A stretch of 64,000 nucleotides of DNA from contig JAFQEJ010000050.1 of NCBI GenBank assembly GCA_017399105.1, forward strand, positions 1-64,000. Reading direction: 5' to 3'. Made by a program: the position numbers and the translations under genes. Below, one piece after another: positions 16,221 through 26,032 of the stretch (position 1 is its first letter; every line of letters starts with the position of its first letter). The notes below the pieces were generated by a model that saw only the letters and a program-made list of their open reading frames with translations, did no database searches and was not told where the DNA came from. Source of the DNA: Clostridia bacterium. Its GTDB lineage: Bacteria > Bacillota > Clostridia > Oscillospirales > CAG-272.

Positions 16221-17849
16221 ATGAAGCAATATGTAATCGGAATCGACTATGGCACGCTTTCGGCGCGTGCGCTCCTTGTCAATCTTGCTGATGGCAGTGA
16301 GGCTGCCGAATCGGAGTTTATCTATCCCCATGGAGTGATGACCGACGCGGATTTCAATGGCAGAAGCCTTGATGTTACAGATGCATTCCAGCATCCGCAG
16401 GATTATCTCGACGCACTGCGGTTTACGGTTGGTGATTTGCTTTCCAAAGCGGAGGTCTCTTCCTCAGAGGTGGCAGGGATTGGTATCGACTTCACTGCTT
16501 CTACCATTCTGCCTGTCGGGGATAACAAGATGCCGCTCTGCTTTGATGAAGCTTACCGAAATGAGCCGCAGGCTTATGTAAAGCTCTGGAAGCATCACAG
16601 TGCACAGCGTGAGGCAGATGAAATCAATGCCCTTGCGGCAGAGCGGGGGGAGAGCTGGCTTGATATCTATGGAGGAAAAATTTCTTCCGAGTGGCTCTTT
16701 CCCAAGCTGATCGAAACGCTGCGCAAAGCTCCCGAGGTCTATCACAGGGCAGACCGTTTCGTGGAAGCCGTCGACTGGCTCACCTGTCTGCTGACCGGTG
16801 AAGAGGTGATCAGCGCATGCACTGCGGGATATAAAGGTCTATGGAGCAAGGATGCGGGATACCCTTCAAATGAATTCTGGGGAGCTATCGATCCGCGGCT
16901 TGAAGATGTGATCGGGAGCAAGATTCGCGGCGAAATCCTTCCGACAGGGACAAGAGCAGGTGTCCTGAATGAACAGGGAGCGGCTCTGATCGGACTTGAG
17001 GTTGGATGTGCGGTGGCAGTACCTATCATTGATGCTCATGCAGCGCTCCCTGCTTCGGGAATTGTCAGCGATAAAAAACTGATGATGATTATTGGTACCT
17101 CCACCTGCCACATCGTGATGAGCAGGGAGAATCATCCCGTTCCGGGAATCTGCGGAAGTGTGGCTGACGGTGTGATAGCCGGATATACGGCTTATGAAGC
17201 GGGGCAGTCCTGCGTCGGAGACAGCTTTGACTGGTATATGAAAAATTGCCTTCCCGCATCTTATGAAGAAGCGGCAAAGGCTGAAGGAAAGAGCATCTTT
17301 GCTTATATGGACGAAAAGGCGGCAAAGAGCAAGGTCGGAGAGAGCGGAATTCTCATTCTCGACTGGTGGAACGGAAGCCGTACGCCTTATGTGGATGCGG
17401 AGCTTACCGGAACGATTCTCGGTCTGACGCTGAAGACAACGCCCGAGGAAATTTATCGCGGTATGATCGAATCTACCGCATACGGTACAAAGGTGATTGT
17501 CGATCTGTTTACCGAGCACGGCGTGGAGATTGACGAAATTTATGCGGCAGGCGGAATTTCTCAGAAGAATCAGCTTCTCATGCAGATTTATGCCGATGTG
17601 CTGGGACTTCCGATCAAAGCGGTGAATTGCAGACAGGCAGGGGCGAAGGGAAGCGCGGTTATGGCAGCTGCGGCATGCGGATATTTTGATTCGGTAGAGG
17701 CTGCGGCTGAGCGGATTGCCGACAGGGAGGGATATGTGTATGTTCCCGATCCCGCAAATACGAAGGCTTATGAGAAAATCTATTGCCAATACAGAGAACT
17801 GGCTGAGTATTTTGCAAAGAAAAATGATGTGATGAAAAAGCTGAAATAA
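16221..17849 (+). CDS. araB: ribulokinase-type FGGY carbohydrate kinase
   Basis: 542 residues, the usual AraB length. The FGGY signatures are present: N-terminal VIGIDYGTLSARALLV phosphate loop, GIGIDFTAST, DAHAALPASG carrying the catalytic base Asp, IIGTSTCHIV, and the C-terminal IYAAGGISQKNQLLMQIYAD adenosine motif. It would phosphorylate L-ribulose in arabinose use. araA and araD are not in the window, so the gene is separated from its pathway. GAGAGG lies before ATG 16221. The symbol is by similarity to AraB-type kinases; other ketopentoses are possible. Confidence 0.85.
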   Translation: MKQYVIGIDYGTLSARALLVNLADGSEAAESEFIYPHGVMTDADFNGRSLDVTDAFQHPQDYLDALRFTVGDLLSKAEVSSSEVAGIGIDFTASTILPVGDNKMPLCFDEAYRNEPQAYVKLWKHHSAQREADEINALAAERGESWLDIYGGKISSEWLFPKLIETLRKAPEVYHRADRFVEAVDWLTCLLTGEEVISACTAGYKGLWSKDAGYPSNEFWGAIDPRLEDVIGSKIRGEILPTGTRAGVLNEQGAALIGLEVGCAVAVPIIDAHAALPASGIVSDKKLMMIIGTSTCHIVMSRENHPVPGICGSVADGVIAGYTAYEAGQSCVGDSFDWYMKNCLPASYEEAAKAEGKSIFAYMDEKAAKSKVGESGILILDWWNGSRTPYVDAELTGTILGLTLKTTPEEIYRGMIESTAYGTKVIVDLFTEHGVEIDEIYAAGGISQKNQLLMQIYADVLGLPIKAVNCRQAGAKGSAVMAAAACGYFDSVEAAAERIADREGYVYVPDPANTKAYEKIYCQYRELAEYFAKKNDVMKKLK

Positions 17850-17852
17850 ACG

Positions 17853-17891
17853 AAAAAGGTCTGATGCAGGGGTTGAATTGCGTCAGACCTT
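17853..17891. terminator. shared terminator between araB and pcrA
   Basis: A 12-bp stem (17856-17867 with 17880-17891, one G-T pair). Read on the minus strand it is followed by five T, so it mainly terminates pcrA; on the plus strand only a weak T-rich stretch follows. Confidence 0.75.
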
Positions 17892-17910
17892 CATTATGTT
17901 CATTATTGTG

Positions 17911-20289
17911 TTATACTCTTTTCAGTTTCGCATAGGTCGCCATTAGCTTCTTTGTGCCGACCGATTCAAAGGCGATTTCGTACAGCAGATCGGCGCCCAT
18001 CTCCTTGACCGAGAGGATTTCGCCGCGGCCAAAGCTCATATGCTCGACGGCATCGCCTGCATTGAAGCGCTCAAAGCCCTTGGTACGGCCTACATTGGCG
18101 GTCAGATCCGACTGCTTGAGGAATTCCCTGGAGATGACATTTCTCTTGGGACGCTCACCCGGCTTTCTCTCTTCGGCAGGCTTTTTGGGCATGTCGCGCT
18201 CAAGGTGTTCCTCGGGGATTTCCTCAAGGAACTTGGAGGGATGATTATAGCTGGTATGACCGTATATCAGACGCTCACGCACATGGGTGATGAAGAGTTT
18301 TTCCCTGGCACGGGTGACTGCAACATAGGCGAGTCTGCGCTCCTCCTCCATTTCATCGGGCTGCATCTGTGACTGGATGCCCGGGAAGAGTCCGTTCTCA
18401 AAGCCGGGGAGGAATACTACGGGGAACTCCAGTCCCTTCGCGCTGTGGATGGTCATGAGCACAACCGCATCGGCATTTTCATCGTAATTATCGATGTCAT
18501 TGACCAGCGCCACCTCTTCGAGGAAGTTTGAAAGGGTAGGCTCTTCATGGGAATTTTCATATTCCACGGCGTTGGAGACAAGCTCCTGCACGTTCTCAAG
18601 GCGTTCGAGTTCGGTGTCGCCCATGAGCAGGATCATTTTGCGGTAGCCGGTCAGCTCGATGGTGCTTTCAATGAGCTTTGAAACCTTATCGGCGGCAGCG
18701 ATGCGCTGAAGCTCACGGATGAGGTAGGTGAACTCCTTCAGCTTGGAAGCCGATTTGGATATTGCCAGGTATTTATCGGCATTTTCCATGACATCAAACA
18801 TGGAGCAACCTTCAGCCTCTGCAATCTGTGCCACGGCATTGACAGTAGCTTCGCCGATTTTGCGCTTAGGCTCATTGATGATGCGGCGGAGACGCAGGTT
18901 ATCGCCGGTGTTGCTGACTACGCAGAGATAGGCGATGATATCTTTAATTTCCTTGCGCTCGAAGAAGCGGAGACCGCCCAGCATGCGGTAGGCAACGCCG
19001 CTCTTGGCAAAGACCTGCTCAAGGCTGTTGGACTGGGCATTGACGCGGTAGAGCACCGCAAAGTCGCTGAGCTTCCGCTTTTCGCGGATGACCGAATCCA
19101 TGATTTTATTGATGATGTAGCGAGCTTCCTCGTTCTGATTATCCAGCTTTTTTACAACAATGCGGTCACCGTCGGGATTATCGCACCACAGCTCCTTGCC
19201 GCGTCTTCCGATGTTATTGCGGATGATGGCATTGGCGGCACCGAGGATGCACTTGGTGGAGCGGTAATTCTGCTCCAGCTTGATGACCTTTGCGTCGGGA
19301 AGCTCCTTATCAAAGCCGAGAATATTCTCGATGGTGGCTCCGCGGAATTTATAGATGCTCTGGTCATCGTCGCCAACAACCATCAGATTGCGGTATTTGC
19401 CCGAAAGAAGAAGGGTCAGTCTGAACTGTGCTTTGTTTGTATCCTGATACTCGTCGACGCAGATGTAGCGGAAGCGGGTCTGGCAATAATCGCGCACCTC
19501 GGGATGGTTCTCGAGCATCTGAACGGTACGCATGATAATATCGTCAAAGTCGACTGCGTTTGATTCTGTCAGGCGGCGCTGATAAAGCTCATAGACCTTG
19601 GCGATCTGCTTGAGTCTGAGATCGGATGCTTCGGCGGCAAAGTCGGAGGGGGTCTGGAGCTGATCCTTGGCACGGCTGATCTGATTCATGACTGCACGGG
19701 GCGCGAGCACCTTTTCGTCGATGTTCAGCTCCTTTAAGCAGTTTGTGATCAGCTTCTTGGCATCGTCGGTGTCATAAATGGTAAATCCCGGGGCAAGTCC
19801 CGCTTCTGCGGTATATTTTCTGAGCAGTCTCATACAGACAGAATGGAAGGTACCTGCCCAGATATCGCTTGCCTGCTCGCCGATGACACGGGAGAGACGC
19901 TCCTTCATCTCATTGGCGGCTTTGTTGGTGAAGGTAATGCTGAGCACTGCCCAGGGGGGACAGGGATTTGAGGCAAAGTCAAAGGCGATGCTTTCAAGAT
20001 CTTCCTTGGGGAGTATCAGCGCATGCTCCAGCTTTTCGACCTCGTCGAGATCCACATCCTCGGGGACATATTCATTCATGTAGGCGTTGCCGTATTTGAT
20101 GATGAAGGCGATACGGTTGACAAGAACGGTGGTCTTGCCGCTTCCCGCGCCTGCCAGCACCAGCAGGGGAGAATTGACCGTAAAGACAGCCTCTCGCTGA
20201 CGGTCGTTTAAATGATCGTAGATTTTATCGAAGATTGCACGTTTGGCTTTGATATAGCGATTTCGTATGTCAACATCCTGAGTTATCAT
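17911..20289 (-). CDS. pcrA: UvrD/PcrA-family superfamily 1 DNA helicase
   Basis: 792 residues. Walker A LAGAGSGKTTVLVNR, motif Ia ITFTNKAANEMKER, motif II VDEYQDTN, motif III VGDDDQSIYKFRGA, motif IV LEQNYRST, motif V TIHSAKGLEFPVVFLPG and motif VI YVAVTRAREKL. The C-terminus ends in the Tudor-like RNA-polymerase-binding domain (GDAVEHMSFGRGEILSV). It unwinds 3'-5' in repair and removes RecA. About 40 extra acidic residues lie between Walker A and motif Ia (ending before SITFTN) compared with the short loop of Bacillus PcrA. ATG 20289 was chosen; longer frames would begin inside the promoter. Confidence 0.93.
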   Translation of the reverse strand: MITQDVDIRNRYIKAKRAIFDKIYDHLNDRQREAVFTVNSPLLVLAGAGSGKTTVLVNRIAFIIKYGNAYMNEYVPEDVDLDEVEKLEHALILPKEDLESIAFDFASNPCPPWAVLSITFTNKAANEMKERLSRVIGEQASDIWAGTFHSVCMRLLRKYTAEAGLAPGFTIYDTDDAKKLITNCLKELNIDEKVLAPRAVMNQISRAKDQLQTPSDFAAEASDLRLKQIAKVYELYQRRLTESNAVDFDDIIMRTVQMLENHPEVRDYCQTRFRYICVDEYQDTNKAQFRLTLLLSGKYRNLMVVGDDDQSIYKFRGATIENILGFDKELPDAKVIKLEQNYRSTKCILGAANAIIRNNIGRRGKELWCDNPDGDRIVVKKLDNQNEEARYIINKIMDSVIREKRKLSDFAVLYRVNAQSNSLEQVFAKSGVAYRMLGGLRFFERKEIKDIIAYLCVVSNTGDNLRLRRIINEPKRKIGEATVNAVAQIAEAEGCSMFDVMENADKYLAISKSASKLKEFTYLIRELQRIAAADKVSKLIESTIELTGYRKMILLMGDTELERLENVQELVSNAVEYENSHEEPTLSNFLEEVALVNDIDNYDENADAVVLMTIHSAKGLEFPVVFLPGFENGLFPGIQSQMQPDEMEEERRLAYVAVTRAREKLFITHVRERLIYGHTSYNHPSKFLEEIPEEHLERDMPKKPAEERKPGERPKRNVISREFLKQSDLTANVGRTKGFERFNAGDAVEHMSFGRGEILSVKEMGADLLYEIAFESVGTKKLMATYAKLKRV

Positions 20290-20374
20290 GTTATAAATCC
20301 GTTTCTCCGGTCGGGCGATGTATTTTACGGCAGATGACCGGCAGCCTGCCGTTTGTTGGTTACTATTATTATAT

Positions 20375-20403
20375 ATTATACTATATTTTTTCACAAAATT
20401 CAA
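20375..20403 (-). promoter_or_regulatory. sigma-A promoter for pcrA
   Basis: Minus strand TTGAAT (20398-20403), 17 bases, TATAAT (20375-20380). Its -35 box lies inside the last codons of the upstream LTA-synthase-like gene, so pcrA has its own promoter besides read-through. Confidence 0.75.
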
Positions 20404-22351
20404 CACCCGAAGATGATATAAAATCCCTTCGGGTGCCATCAATTTTTGTAAATTTTATTAGCACGACCGCGTTCTTCTCGAGCAGTGCGTTGCAGTCCTC
20501 ATAGGCTTTGATTGCGGCGGCTGAGATCTCTTCATATCCTGTTGCCGGAATGATTTCGCCGGTTTTCTTATCATAGGCAACTGCATTGACCATGATTCCG
20601 TTCTGGGGATAGACGAAGATCACATCATCCGAGATGAAGGAGCCTCTTGCCATATGGGTCTGCTCATAAGTGATGCCGGAGGTGGCGGTGATGAGATTCT
20701 GCCCGAACATGACGCCTTTGGTATTCTCATAACCGAACAGATAGAGGATGGTGGGGAGATAATCGATATGACCGCCGGTGGTGCTGATTGTTTTTGCTTC
20801 GCCAAGTCCGGGAATATGCACGATCAGTGGCACATTGTACATATCAGCCTCGTAATATTCGTGGCCAATCCACTCGGTCATATAGTATTTGCTGTACCAG
20901 TCGTAGTTGGGCAATCCGAAGTGGTCGCCATAGATGGTTACTGCTGTGTTGTCGTAGAGTCCCTTTTCTTTCAGTCCGTCGAAGAAGAGCCGCAGTGCCT
21001 CGTCCACATAACGCATGGTTTGGAGATAATCGCCGTAGAGGGTGTTCTGATGCACGGGCTCCAGCTCAAGCTGCCACAGACTCTCGGGCAGATCGTAGGG
21101 GTGGTGTGAGGAGAGGGTTACCATGAAGGTATAGAAGGGTTCTTCATAGGTCTCCATAATATTCAGTGCCTGTGTGAAGAAGGACTTGTCCGAAATGCCC
21201 AGCCCCAGGATATCTTCCTGCGCCAGATCCTCTTTGGCGTAGTAATAATCGAAGCCCTGATAGACATAGGCTTCCTTGCGGTTCCAGAAGTCGCCGTTAT
21301 AGCCATGGAAGGCATAGGCTCCGCTGTAGCCGTTATCCTTGAGAATGAAGGGAAGTCCGTAGTAATCGTTGGTGGTGTACTTCACATAGGCTGCTTCACT
21401 TTCGGGGGTGAAGAGCGAATTGTTCACGGCGAATTCCGCGTCCGAGGTATTGCCGCCGCCGATCTGGTAGTAGTAATTATCGAAAAAGATGGTATCGCTT
21501 GCCAGCAGGGAATTGAGGAAGGGCGTGATCTCCTGCCCGTTATAGGTTCGGTTCAGGACGAATGCCTGCATGGCCTCCACCTGGATATTTACCAGATTCA
21601 TGCCCTGCGCGATGCCGTTAAGAGGATCTTTAGGAGCACTTTCTTCTCCTTCGGTGTCGGTGGGGGCGATGACCTGGATATAATCGGCGGGATCGAGATT
21701 GTTCTGAGCCATTTGTTTGCTGATGACGGTGATCACATCGGTGATGTGGTATGTAAAGAGCTCATTTTTCAAATAAGAGAAATGGAAATTCTCATTGAGC
21801 GCATGGCATCCGATGAAGAGCAGACAGCCGGCAAGCAGACCCGAGGCGGCACCCAGAGAAAATTTTGCAGGATTACGCTTGGTATTTCTGAATTTGGTTG
21901 TTCGGAGGGCGAAGGCTGCTTTTTTTCTCCAGAAGAGCATGTAGAGTGCCAGAATGGGCAGATCGATGATGTACATGGCGTGCCCGAGGTTGAAGATATC
22001 TATGACAGAGGAGGAGACGGCTCCCAGATATTCCACCATCTGCAGTGCCAGAATACCGGGCAGCTTATTGAAATAGGCGAAATACATCCGGTCGATCATC
22101 ATGAAAAGCGAAGCGATGATGTAAAGGGGGAAGAGCAGGTTAGCGGGCGACTTTTTTGAGATGAGCTTTTTCAGAAGAAAGATGAGTGTGAAAATCGCCG
22201 CGGTTGCTGCGGTCATGACGGGGGCAAAATCACCGAGCTTGATATATTGATTAAAGAAAAAGGACTTCAGGGTCAGCAGGATCAGAATCAGCACGCATTC
22301 GGGCAGATAGAGATAACTTTTCCCGGGGGAAGTAAGTGTTGTTTTCTTCAT
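20381..22351 (-). CDS. lipoteichoic acid synthase-like sulfatase-family membrane enzyme
   Basis: 656 residues. Five hydrophobic segments in the first 180 residues are followed by a large extracellular sulfatase-fold domain. NIQVEAMQ is the first metal site, GGNTSDAEF holds the catalytic threonine as in LtaS, and SSHHPYDLP, AVTIYGDHFG and a late His complete the metal site. LtaS proteins polymerise glycerol-phosphate from phosphatidylglycerol on a glycolipid anchor; related enzymes modify other surface glycans with phosphoglycerol. GAAAGGATATCT precedes ATG 22351. A glucosyltransferase of the LTA-anchor type is encoded at 34366. Confidence 0.85.
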   Translation of the reverse strand: MKKTTLTSPGKSYLYLPECVLILILLTLKSFFFNQYIKLGDFAPVMTAATAAIFTLIFLLKKLISKKSPANLLFPLYIIASLFMMIDRMYFAYFNKLPGILALQMVEYLGAVSSSVIDIFNLGHAMYIIDLPILALYMLFWRKKAAFALRTTKFRNTKRNPAKFSLGAASGLLAGCLLFIGCHALNENFHFSYLKNELFTYHITDVITVISKQMAQNNLDPADYIQVIAPTDTEGEESAPKDPLNGIAQGMNLVNIQVEAMQAFVLNRTYNGQEITPFLNSLLASDTIFFDNYYYQIGGGNTSDAEFAVNNSLFTPESEAAYVKYTTNDYYGLPFILKDNGYSGAYAFHGYNGDFWNRKEAYVYQGFDYYYAKEDLAQEDILGLGISDKSFFTQALNIMETYEEPFYTFMVTLSSHHPYDLPESLWQLELEPVHQNTLYGDYLQTMRYVDEALRLFFDGLKEKGLYDNTAVTIYGDHFGLPNYDWYSKYYMTEWIGHEYYEADMYNVPLIVHIPGLGEAKTISTTGGHIDYLPTILYLFGYENTKGVMFGQNLITATSGITYEQTHMARGSFISDDVIFVYPQNGIMVNAVAYDKKTGEIIPATGYEEISAAAIKAYEDCNALLEKNAVVLIKFTKIDGTRRDFISSSGVEFCEKI

Positions 22352-22389
22352 AGATATCCTTTCTTCGACAAAATGAAAACATTATTGAC

Positions 22390-22418
22390 ATTATATCACA
22401 GGTGATATGAAAATGCAA
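22390..22418 (-). promoter_or_regulatory. sigma-A promoter for the LTA-synthase-like gene
   Basis: Minus strand TTGCAT (22413-22418), 17 bases, TATAAT (22390-22395), about 38 bases ahead of ATG 22351. Confidence 0.75.
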
Positions 22419-22502
22419 TGGCATATTCTTACGAAATTTGCAGCATCCGAGCGGATTTGCGGAATATAATTGTTTTGTTTTTTCTAAGACATCATCTTCG
22501 TC

Positions 22503-22531
22503 TTGCTTTTTGTGGACGGTTGTGATATACT
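22503..22531 (+). promoter_or_regulatory. possible sigma-A promoter for trkA
   Basis: TTGCTT (22503-22508), 17 bases, TATACT (22526-22531). The -35 is weak but the spacing and position (45 bases before ATG 22577) fit. Confidence 0.5.
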
Positions 22532-22576
22532 ATACAAAATCATTATACTATCAGTATTTATTTTTGAGGAGTTATT

Positions 22577-23941
22577 ATGAAAATCGTTATAGTCGGTGAT
22601 GGCAAGCTGGGTTTTACACTGGCTAAGCTGCTCTCCGGTGAAAAGCATGATATCACGCTGATCGATAACAATTCCGACGTTTTAGAAAAGTCTCAGGAGG
22701 CACTCGATGTGATGACCGTTTCGGGAAACGGTGCCTCTCTTGAAATTCAGGAGGAAGCTGATGTAAAGTCCGCAGAGCTGCTTATTGCGGTAACAGCTTC
22801 GGATGAGGTCAATCTGCTCTGCTGTGCGCTTGCAAAAAAGCTGGGCTGTCATCACACCATTGCCAGGGTAAGAAATGCGGAATATACAAAGCAGCTTCAA
22901 TTTATGAGGGAGGACTTCGGTCTTTCCATGATCGTCAATCCCGAGCTTGCCGCATCTCGAACCATTTTTCGCATCATTCAATTCCCGTCTTTTCTGAAAA
23001 TCGATTCCTTTTCAAAGGGGCGCGTTGAGCTTGTGGAATTGAAGGTGGATGATGACAGTCCGCTGATCGGCAAGCGTTTAGATAAGCTTTTCCATGAACT
23101 GAAGCTGAAAATTCTGGTGTGTGCTGTCGAGCGTGGTGAAGAAATTTTTATTCCGAACGGTGACTTTGAGCTTAAAGCAGGGGACAAGATCAATGTTACG
23201 GCTCCCAGAAGCAACCTCGCGCGCATGATCAAACAGCTTGGCATCAGCAAGCAGAAGATTCGAAATGTTATGACCATCGGCGGAGGAAAGATTGCGGAGT
23301 ATCTTGCGGAGGAGCTGATTTCTTCAGGTGTAAACGTGAAGATCGTCGAAAATAATCACGAACGTTGCGTAGAGCTTGCATCCCGTCTGCCTGAGGCACT
23401 GATTATCAATGACGACGGCTCCAGCCGTGATGTGCTGCTTGCAGAAGGCATTGAGGAAACCGATGCGGTGATCACGCTGACCAATTTGGATGAGCAGAAT
23501 CTTGTGATCTCCATGTATGCAAACCATGTAGGGGTTCCCAAAACCATCACGAAGCTGAATCGCACCGAATACAATATACTTTTCTCTGATATAGGGATTG
23601 GCAGTACAATCTGTCCTAAGGATATCGTTGCCAATGATGTTATCCGTTATGTGCGCTCCATGGAGCATGGCAGCGGCGGCTCGATTCTGACGCTGCACAA
23701 AATCGTTGATGATAAGGCAGAGGCAATTGAGTTTTATGCAGATGAAGGAACTCGTTATTTGAGTGTACCGCTGAAGGATATTCCGTTAAAGAAAAATCTG
23801 CTGATCGCTTCGATCAATCATAACGGCAATATCATCATTCCAAGCGGCGCCGACTATATTTCAAGAGGAGATACGGTAATCCTTGTCACAACGGGAAGAG
23901 AACCGATCAAGGAACTGAATGACATCTTTGCAGATGAATAA
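22577..23941 (+). CDS. trkA: Trk potassium uptake regulatory subunit
   Basis: 454 residues with two RCK repeats. Each begins with a Rossmann loop (IVIVGDGKLGFTLAKLL at residue 3; VMTIGGGKIAEYLAEEL near 233) and each is followed by a TrkA-C domain. The cytoplasmic ring binds NAD(H)/nucleotides and gates the TrkH channel. TTGAGGAG lies before the ATG. The trkH gene starts 12 bases later, so both subunits are made from one transcript. Confidence 0.95.
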   Translation: MKIVIVGDGKLGFTLAKLLSGEKHDITLIDNNSDVLEKSQEALDVMTVSGNGASLEIQEEADVKSAELLIAVTASDEVNLLCCALAKKLGCHHTIARVRNAEYTKQLQFMREDFGLSMIVNPELAASRTIFRIIQFPSFLKIDSFSKGRVELVELKVDDDSPLIGKRLDKLFHELKLKILVCAVERGEEIFIPNGDFELKAGDKINVTAPRSNLARMIKQLGISKQKIRNVMTIGGGKIAEYLAEELISSGVNVKIVENNHERCVELASRLPEALIINDDGSSRDVLLAEGIEETDAVITLTNLDEQNLVISMYANHVGVPKTITKLNRTEYNILFSDIGIGSTICPKDIVANDVIRYVRSMEHGSGGSILTLHKIVDDKAEAIEFYADEGTRYLSVPLKDIPLKKNLLIASINHNGNIIIPSGADYISRGDTVILVTTGREPIKELNDIFADE

Positions 23942-23953
23942 TGGAATGCGGTT

Positions 23954-25411
23954 ATGAATAAACGTTTGATATTAAAATATATCGGCTATATGCTGGTTAT
24001 TGAGGGCATATTTATGCTGCCTTCGGTAGGCATTGCGCTCTATCGGAAGGAATCGGCAAGTTTTTTTGCCTTCCTTCTTACTATTGCTGTCCTGGAAGGT
24101 GTTGGATTTCTTTTTGTTTCTCTGAACAGGAAGAAGGATGGGAATTTTTACGCGAAGGAAGGCTTTTGCACGGTGGCGCTCTCCTGGATTATTATGTCGC
24201 TATTTGGTGCACTTCCATTATATATAAGCGGTGCGATTCCGTCTTATGTGGATTGCTTTTTTGAGATTGTATCCGGCTTCACAACTACCGGAGCGACAAT
24301 CCTTTCGGATATTGAGGCGCTGCCAAGGTCTTTGCTCTACTGGCGAAGCTTTACACATTGGCTGGGCGGTATGGGGGTTCTGGTGTTTATCCTTGCCATC
24401 GTTCCGCTGTCATCCGAAAACGGAAATTCACTGCATATTCTTCGTGCTGAAAGTCCCGGTCCTGTGGTTGGTAAGCTTGTGTCACGTATGAAAACAACAG
24501 CGCGGATTTTATACGCGATCTATATTATGCTGACCGTGATTGAGATTGTTCTGCTGCTTCTCGGCGGGATCCCTCTTTTTGATGCTGTGACGATTTCTTA
24601 CGGAACGGTCGGAACAGGAGGTTTTGCCATCACAAATAACGGTATCGCATCCTATGACAGTTATTATTTGCAGGGGGTAATCACCGTGTTTATGATCCTC
24701 TGCGGTGTTAATTTTAACATTTTTTATCTCCTTCTTATGCGGGAATTCAAGCTTGCCTTCAAAAATCTGGAGCTTCGCGTATATCTCGGCGTGATTCTGG
24801 CATCAACGCTTCTGATTACTTGGAACACGTTCGGTATGTATGATTCACTGCGTTCGGCATTCCATCACAGTATTTTTCAGGTCGTGTCGATTATTACAAC
24901 TACAGGATTTGCTACAGTAGATTTTAATTTGTGGCCGGAGTTTTCCAAGATGATTCTCTTTATCCTGATGTTTATCGGTGCTTCAGCAGGCTCCACCGGC
25001 GGCGGAATCAAGGTTTCACGCTGTATCATCATGTATAAATCCATTAAAAATGAGATCAAGAAGCTGATCCATCCACGCAGTGTAAAGCTCATCAGAATGG
25101 ACGGCAAGATACTGAGTGATGATACCATGCACAGCGTCAGTATATACTTTGGTACTTATTTTGCCATTTTTGCGCTGTCAATCCTCGTCGTTTCACTGGA
25201 CGGCTTTTCCTTTATGACCACCGTGTCCTCGGTTGCTGCCTGTCTGAACAATATTGGTCCCGGATTTGATGTGGTAGGACCGCTCGGAAATTTCGGCTCT
25301 CTGTCGGTTTTAAGCAAGCTTGTGCTGAGTGCCGACATGCTGATCGGACGCCTGGAGATTTTCCCGATGCTGCTGCTCTTTTCTCCTTCGCTTTGGATAC
25401 GGTCGAAATAG
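23954..25411 (+). CDS. trkH: TrkH-family potassium uptake membrane subunit
   Basis: 485 residues, about ten membrane segments. The four pore-loop repeats are recognisable: SGFTTTGATIL, YGTVGTGGFAI, ITTTGFATVDF and LNNIGPGFD; each supplies the selectivity-filter glycine. K+ (or Na+-coupled K+) uptake with TrkA. It is placed directly behind trkA and followed by a terminator. Confidence 0.94.
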   Translation: MNKRLILKYIGYMLVIEGIFMLPSVGIALYRKESASFFAFLLTIAVLEGVGFLFVSLNRKKDGNFYAKEGFCTVALSWIIMSLFGALPLYISGAIPSYVDCFFEIVSGFTTTGATILSDIEALPRSLLYWRSFTHWLGGMGVLVFILAIVPLSSENGNSLHILRAESPGPVVGKLVSRMKTTARILYAIYIMLTVIEIVLLLLGGIPLFDAVTISYGTVGTGGFAITNNGIASYDSYYLQGVITVFMILCGVNFNIFYLLLMREFKLAFKNLELRVYLGVILASTLLITWNTFGMYDSLRSAFHHSIFQVVSIITTTGFATVDFNLWPEFSKMILFILMFIGASAGSTGGGIKVSRCIIMYKSIKNEIKKLIHPRSVKLIRMDGKILSDDTMHSVSIYFGTYFAIFALSILVVSLDGFSFMTTVSSVAACLNNIGPGFDVVGPLGNFGSLSVLSKLVLSADMLIGRLEIFPMLLLFSPSLWIRSK

Positions 25412-25463
25412 GATATTTATATGCAAGCTGAATTTTTCAGCTTGTCCAATACCATCTGAAAAC

Positions 25464-25499
25464 GGTGCTGTCGCATTTGCAATGCTGCAGCATCTTTTT
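25464..25499 (+). terminator. terminator after trkH
   Basis: A 14-bp stem with one mismatch (25464-25477 with 25481-25494, loop TGC) followed by five T. The stem contains CTGTCGCA, as does the hairpin at 1684. A smaller perfect 9-bp hairpin (25424-25444) without a T-run precedes it. Confidence 0.75.
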
Positions 25500-25570
25500 G
25501 GTACTGTATTTTGCAATAAATTATAAATCCAAACAATCAAAGCAATCGACATGATTTAACGCGTAAATGA

Positions 25571-25599
25571 TTGACAAGGGGCGCGAAATCATGTATAAT
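25571..25599 (+). promoter_or_regulatory. perfect sigma-A promoter for rnpB
   Basis: TTGACA (25571-25576), 17 bases, TATAAT (25594-25599). Transcription would start at about 25607, the 5' end of the RNase P P1 stem. Confidence 0.9.
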
Positions 25600-25606
25600 A
25601 AAATAT

Positions 25607-25998
25607 AAACCGAACGGTGCGTCCGCGTAGTATCATGCCGAAAGGTCGTATTATGAGGAAAGTCCGGGCTTCACAGGGCAGGATAACGGATAACGTCCGC
25701 CGAAGGCAACTTCAGGGAAAGTGCAACAGAAATATACCGCCTCTTTTGAGGTAAGGATGGAAAGGCGAGGTAAGAGCTCACCGGCACACTGGCGACTTTG
25801 TGCTAATGTAAACCCTATCCGAAGCAACACCGTCCGCGGGAGGAGAGTAATCTCATGTCTGCCCGACAGCATCCCGCAGGTGGCACGCGGTACCCAATCC
25901 GCGGAGCGTCATGGCAACATGCCGTCACAGATAGATGGACGCAGCTTTTGCGGATTTTGTTCCGCAAATTCACAAAACCCGGCTTACAAGTTCGGTTT
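25607..25998 (+). ncRNA. rnpB: RNase P RNA, bacterial type A
   Basis: Ends are set by the P1 stem: AAACCGAAC (25607-25615) pairs with GTTCGGTTT (25990-25998). The universal core is present: GAGGAAAGTCCGGGCT (25655-25670), then GGTAAGGATGGAAAGGC, AGAGCTCACCGG, TAAACCCTATCCG, and near the 3' end CCCGGCTTACAA. About 392 nt, normal for the class. This ribozyme trims the 5' leader of pre-tRNA with the RnpA protein. A T-rich stretch after P1 likely ends the transcript, but the dus gene begins only 34 bases further on and may be co-transcribed. Confidence 0.95.
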
Positions 25999-26032
25999 TC
26001 TTTGAATATCAGTGAGGTTTCACATCACATAC

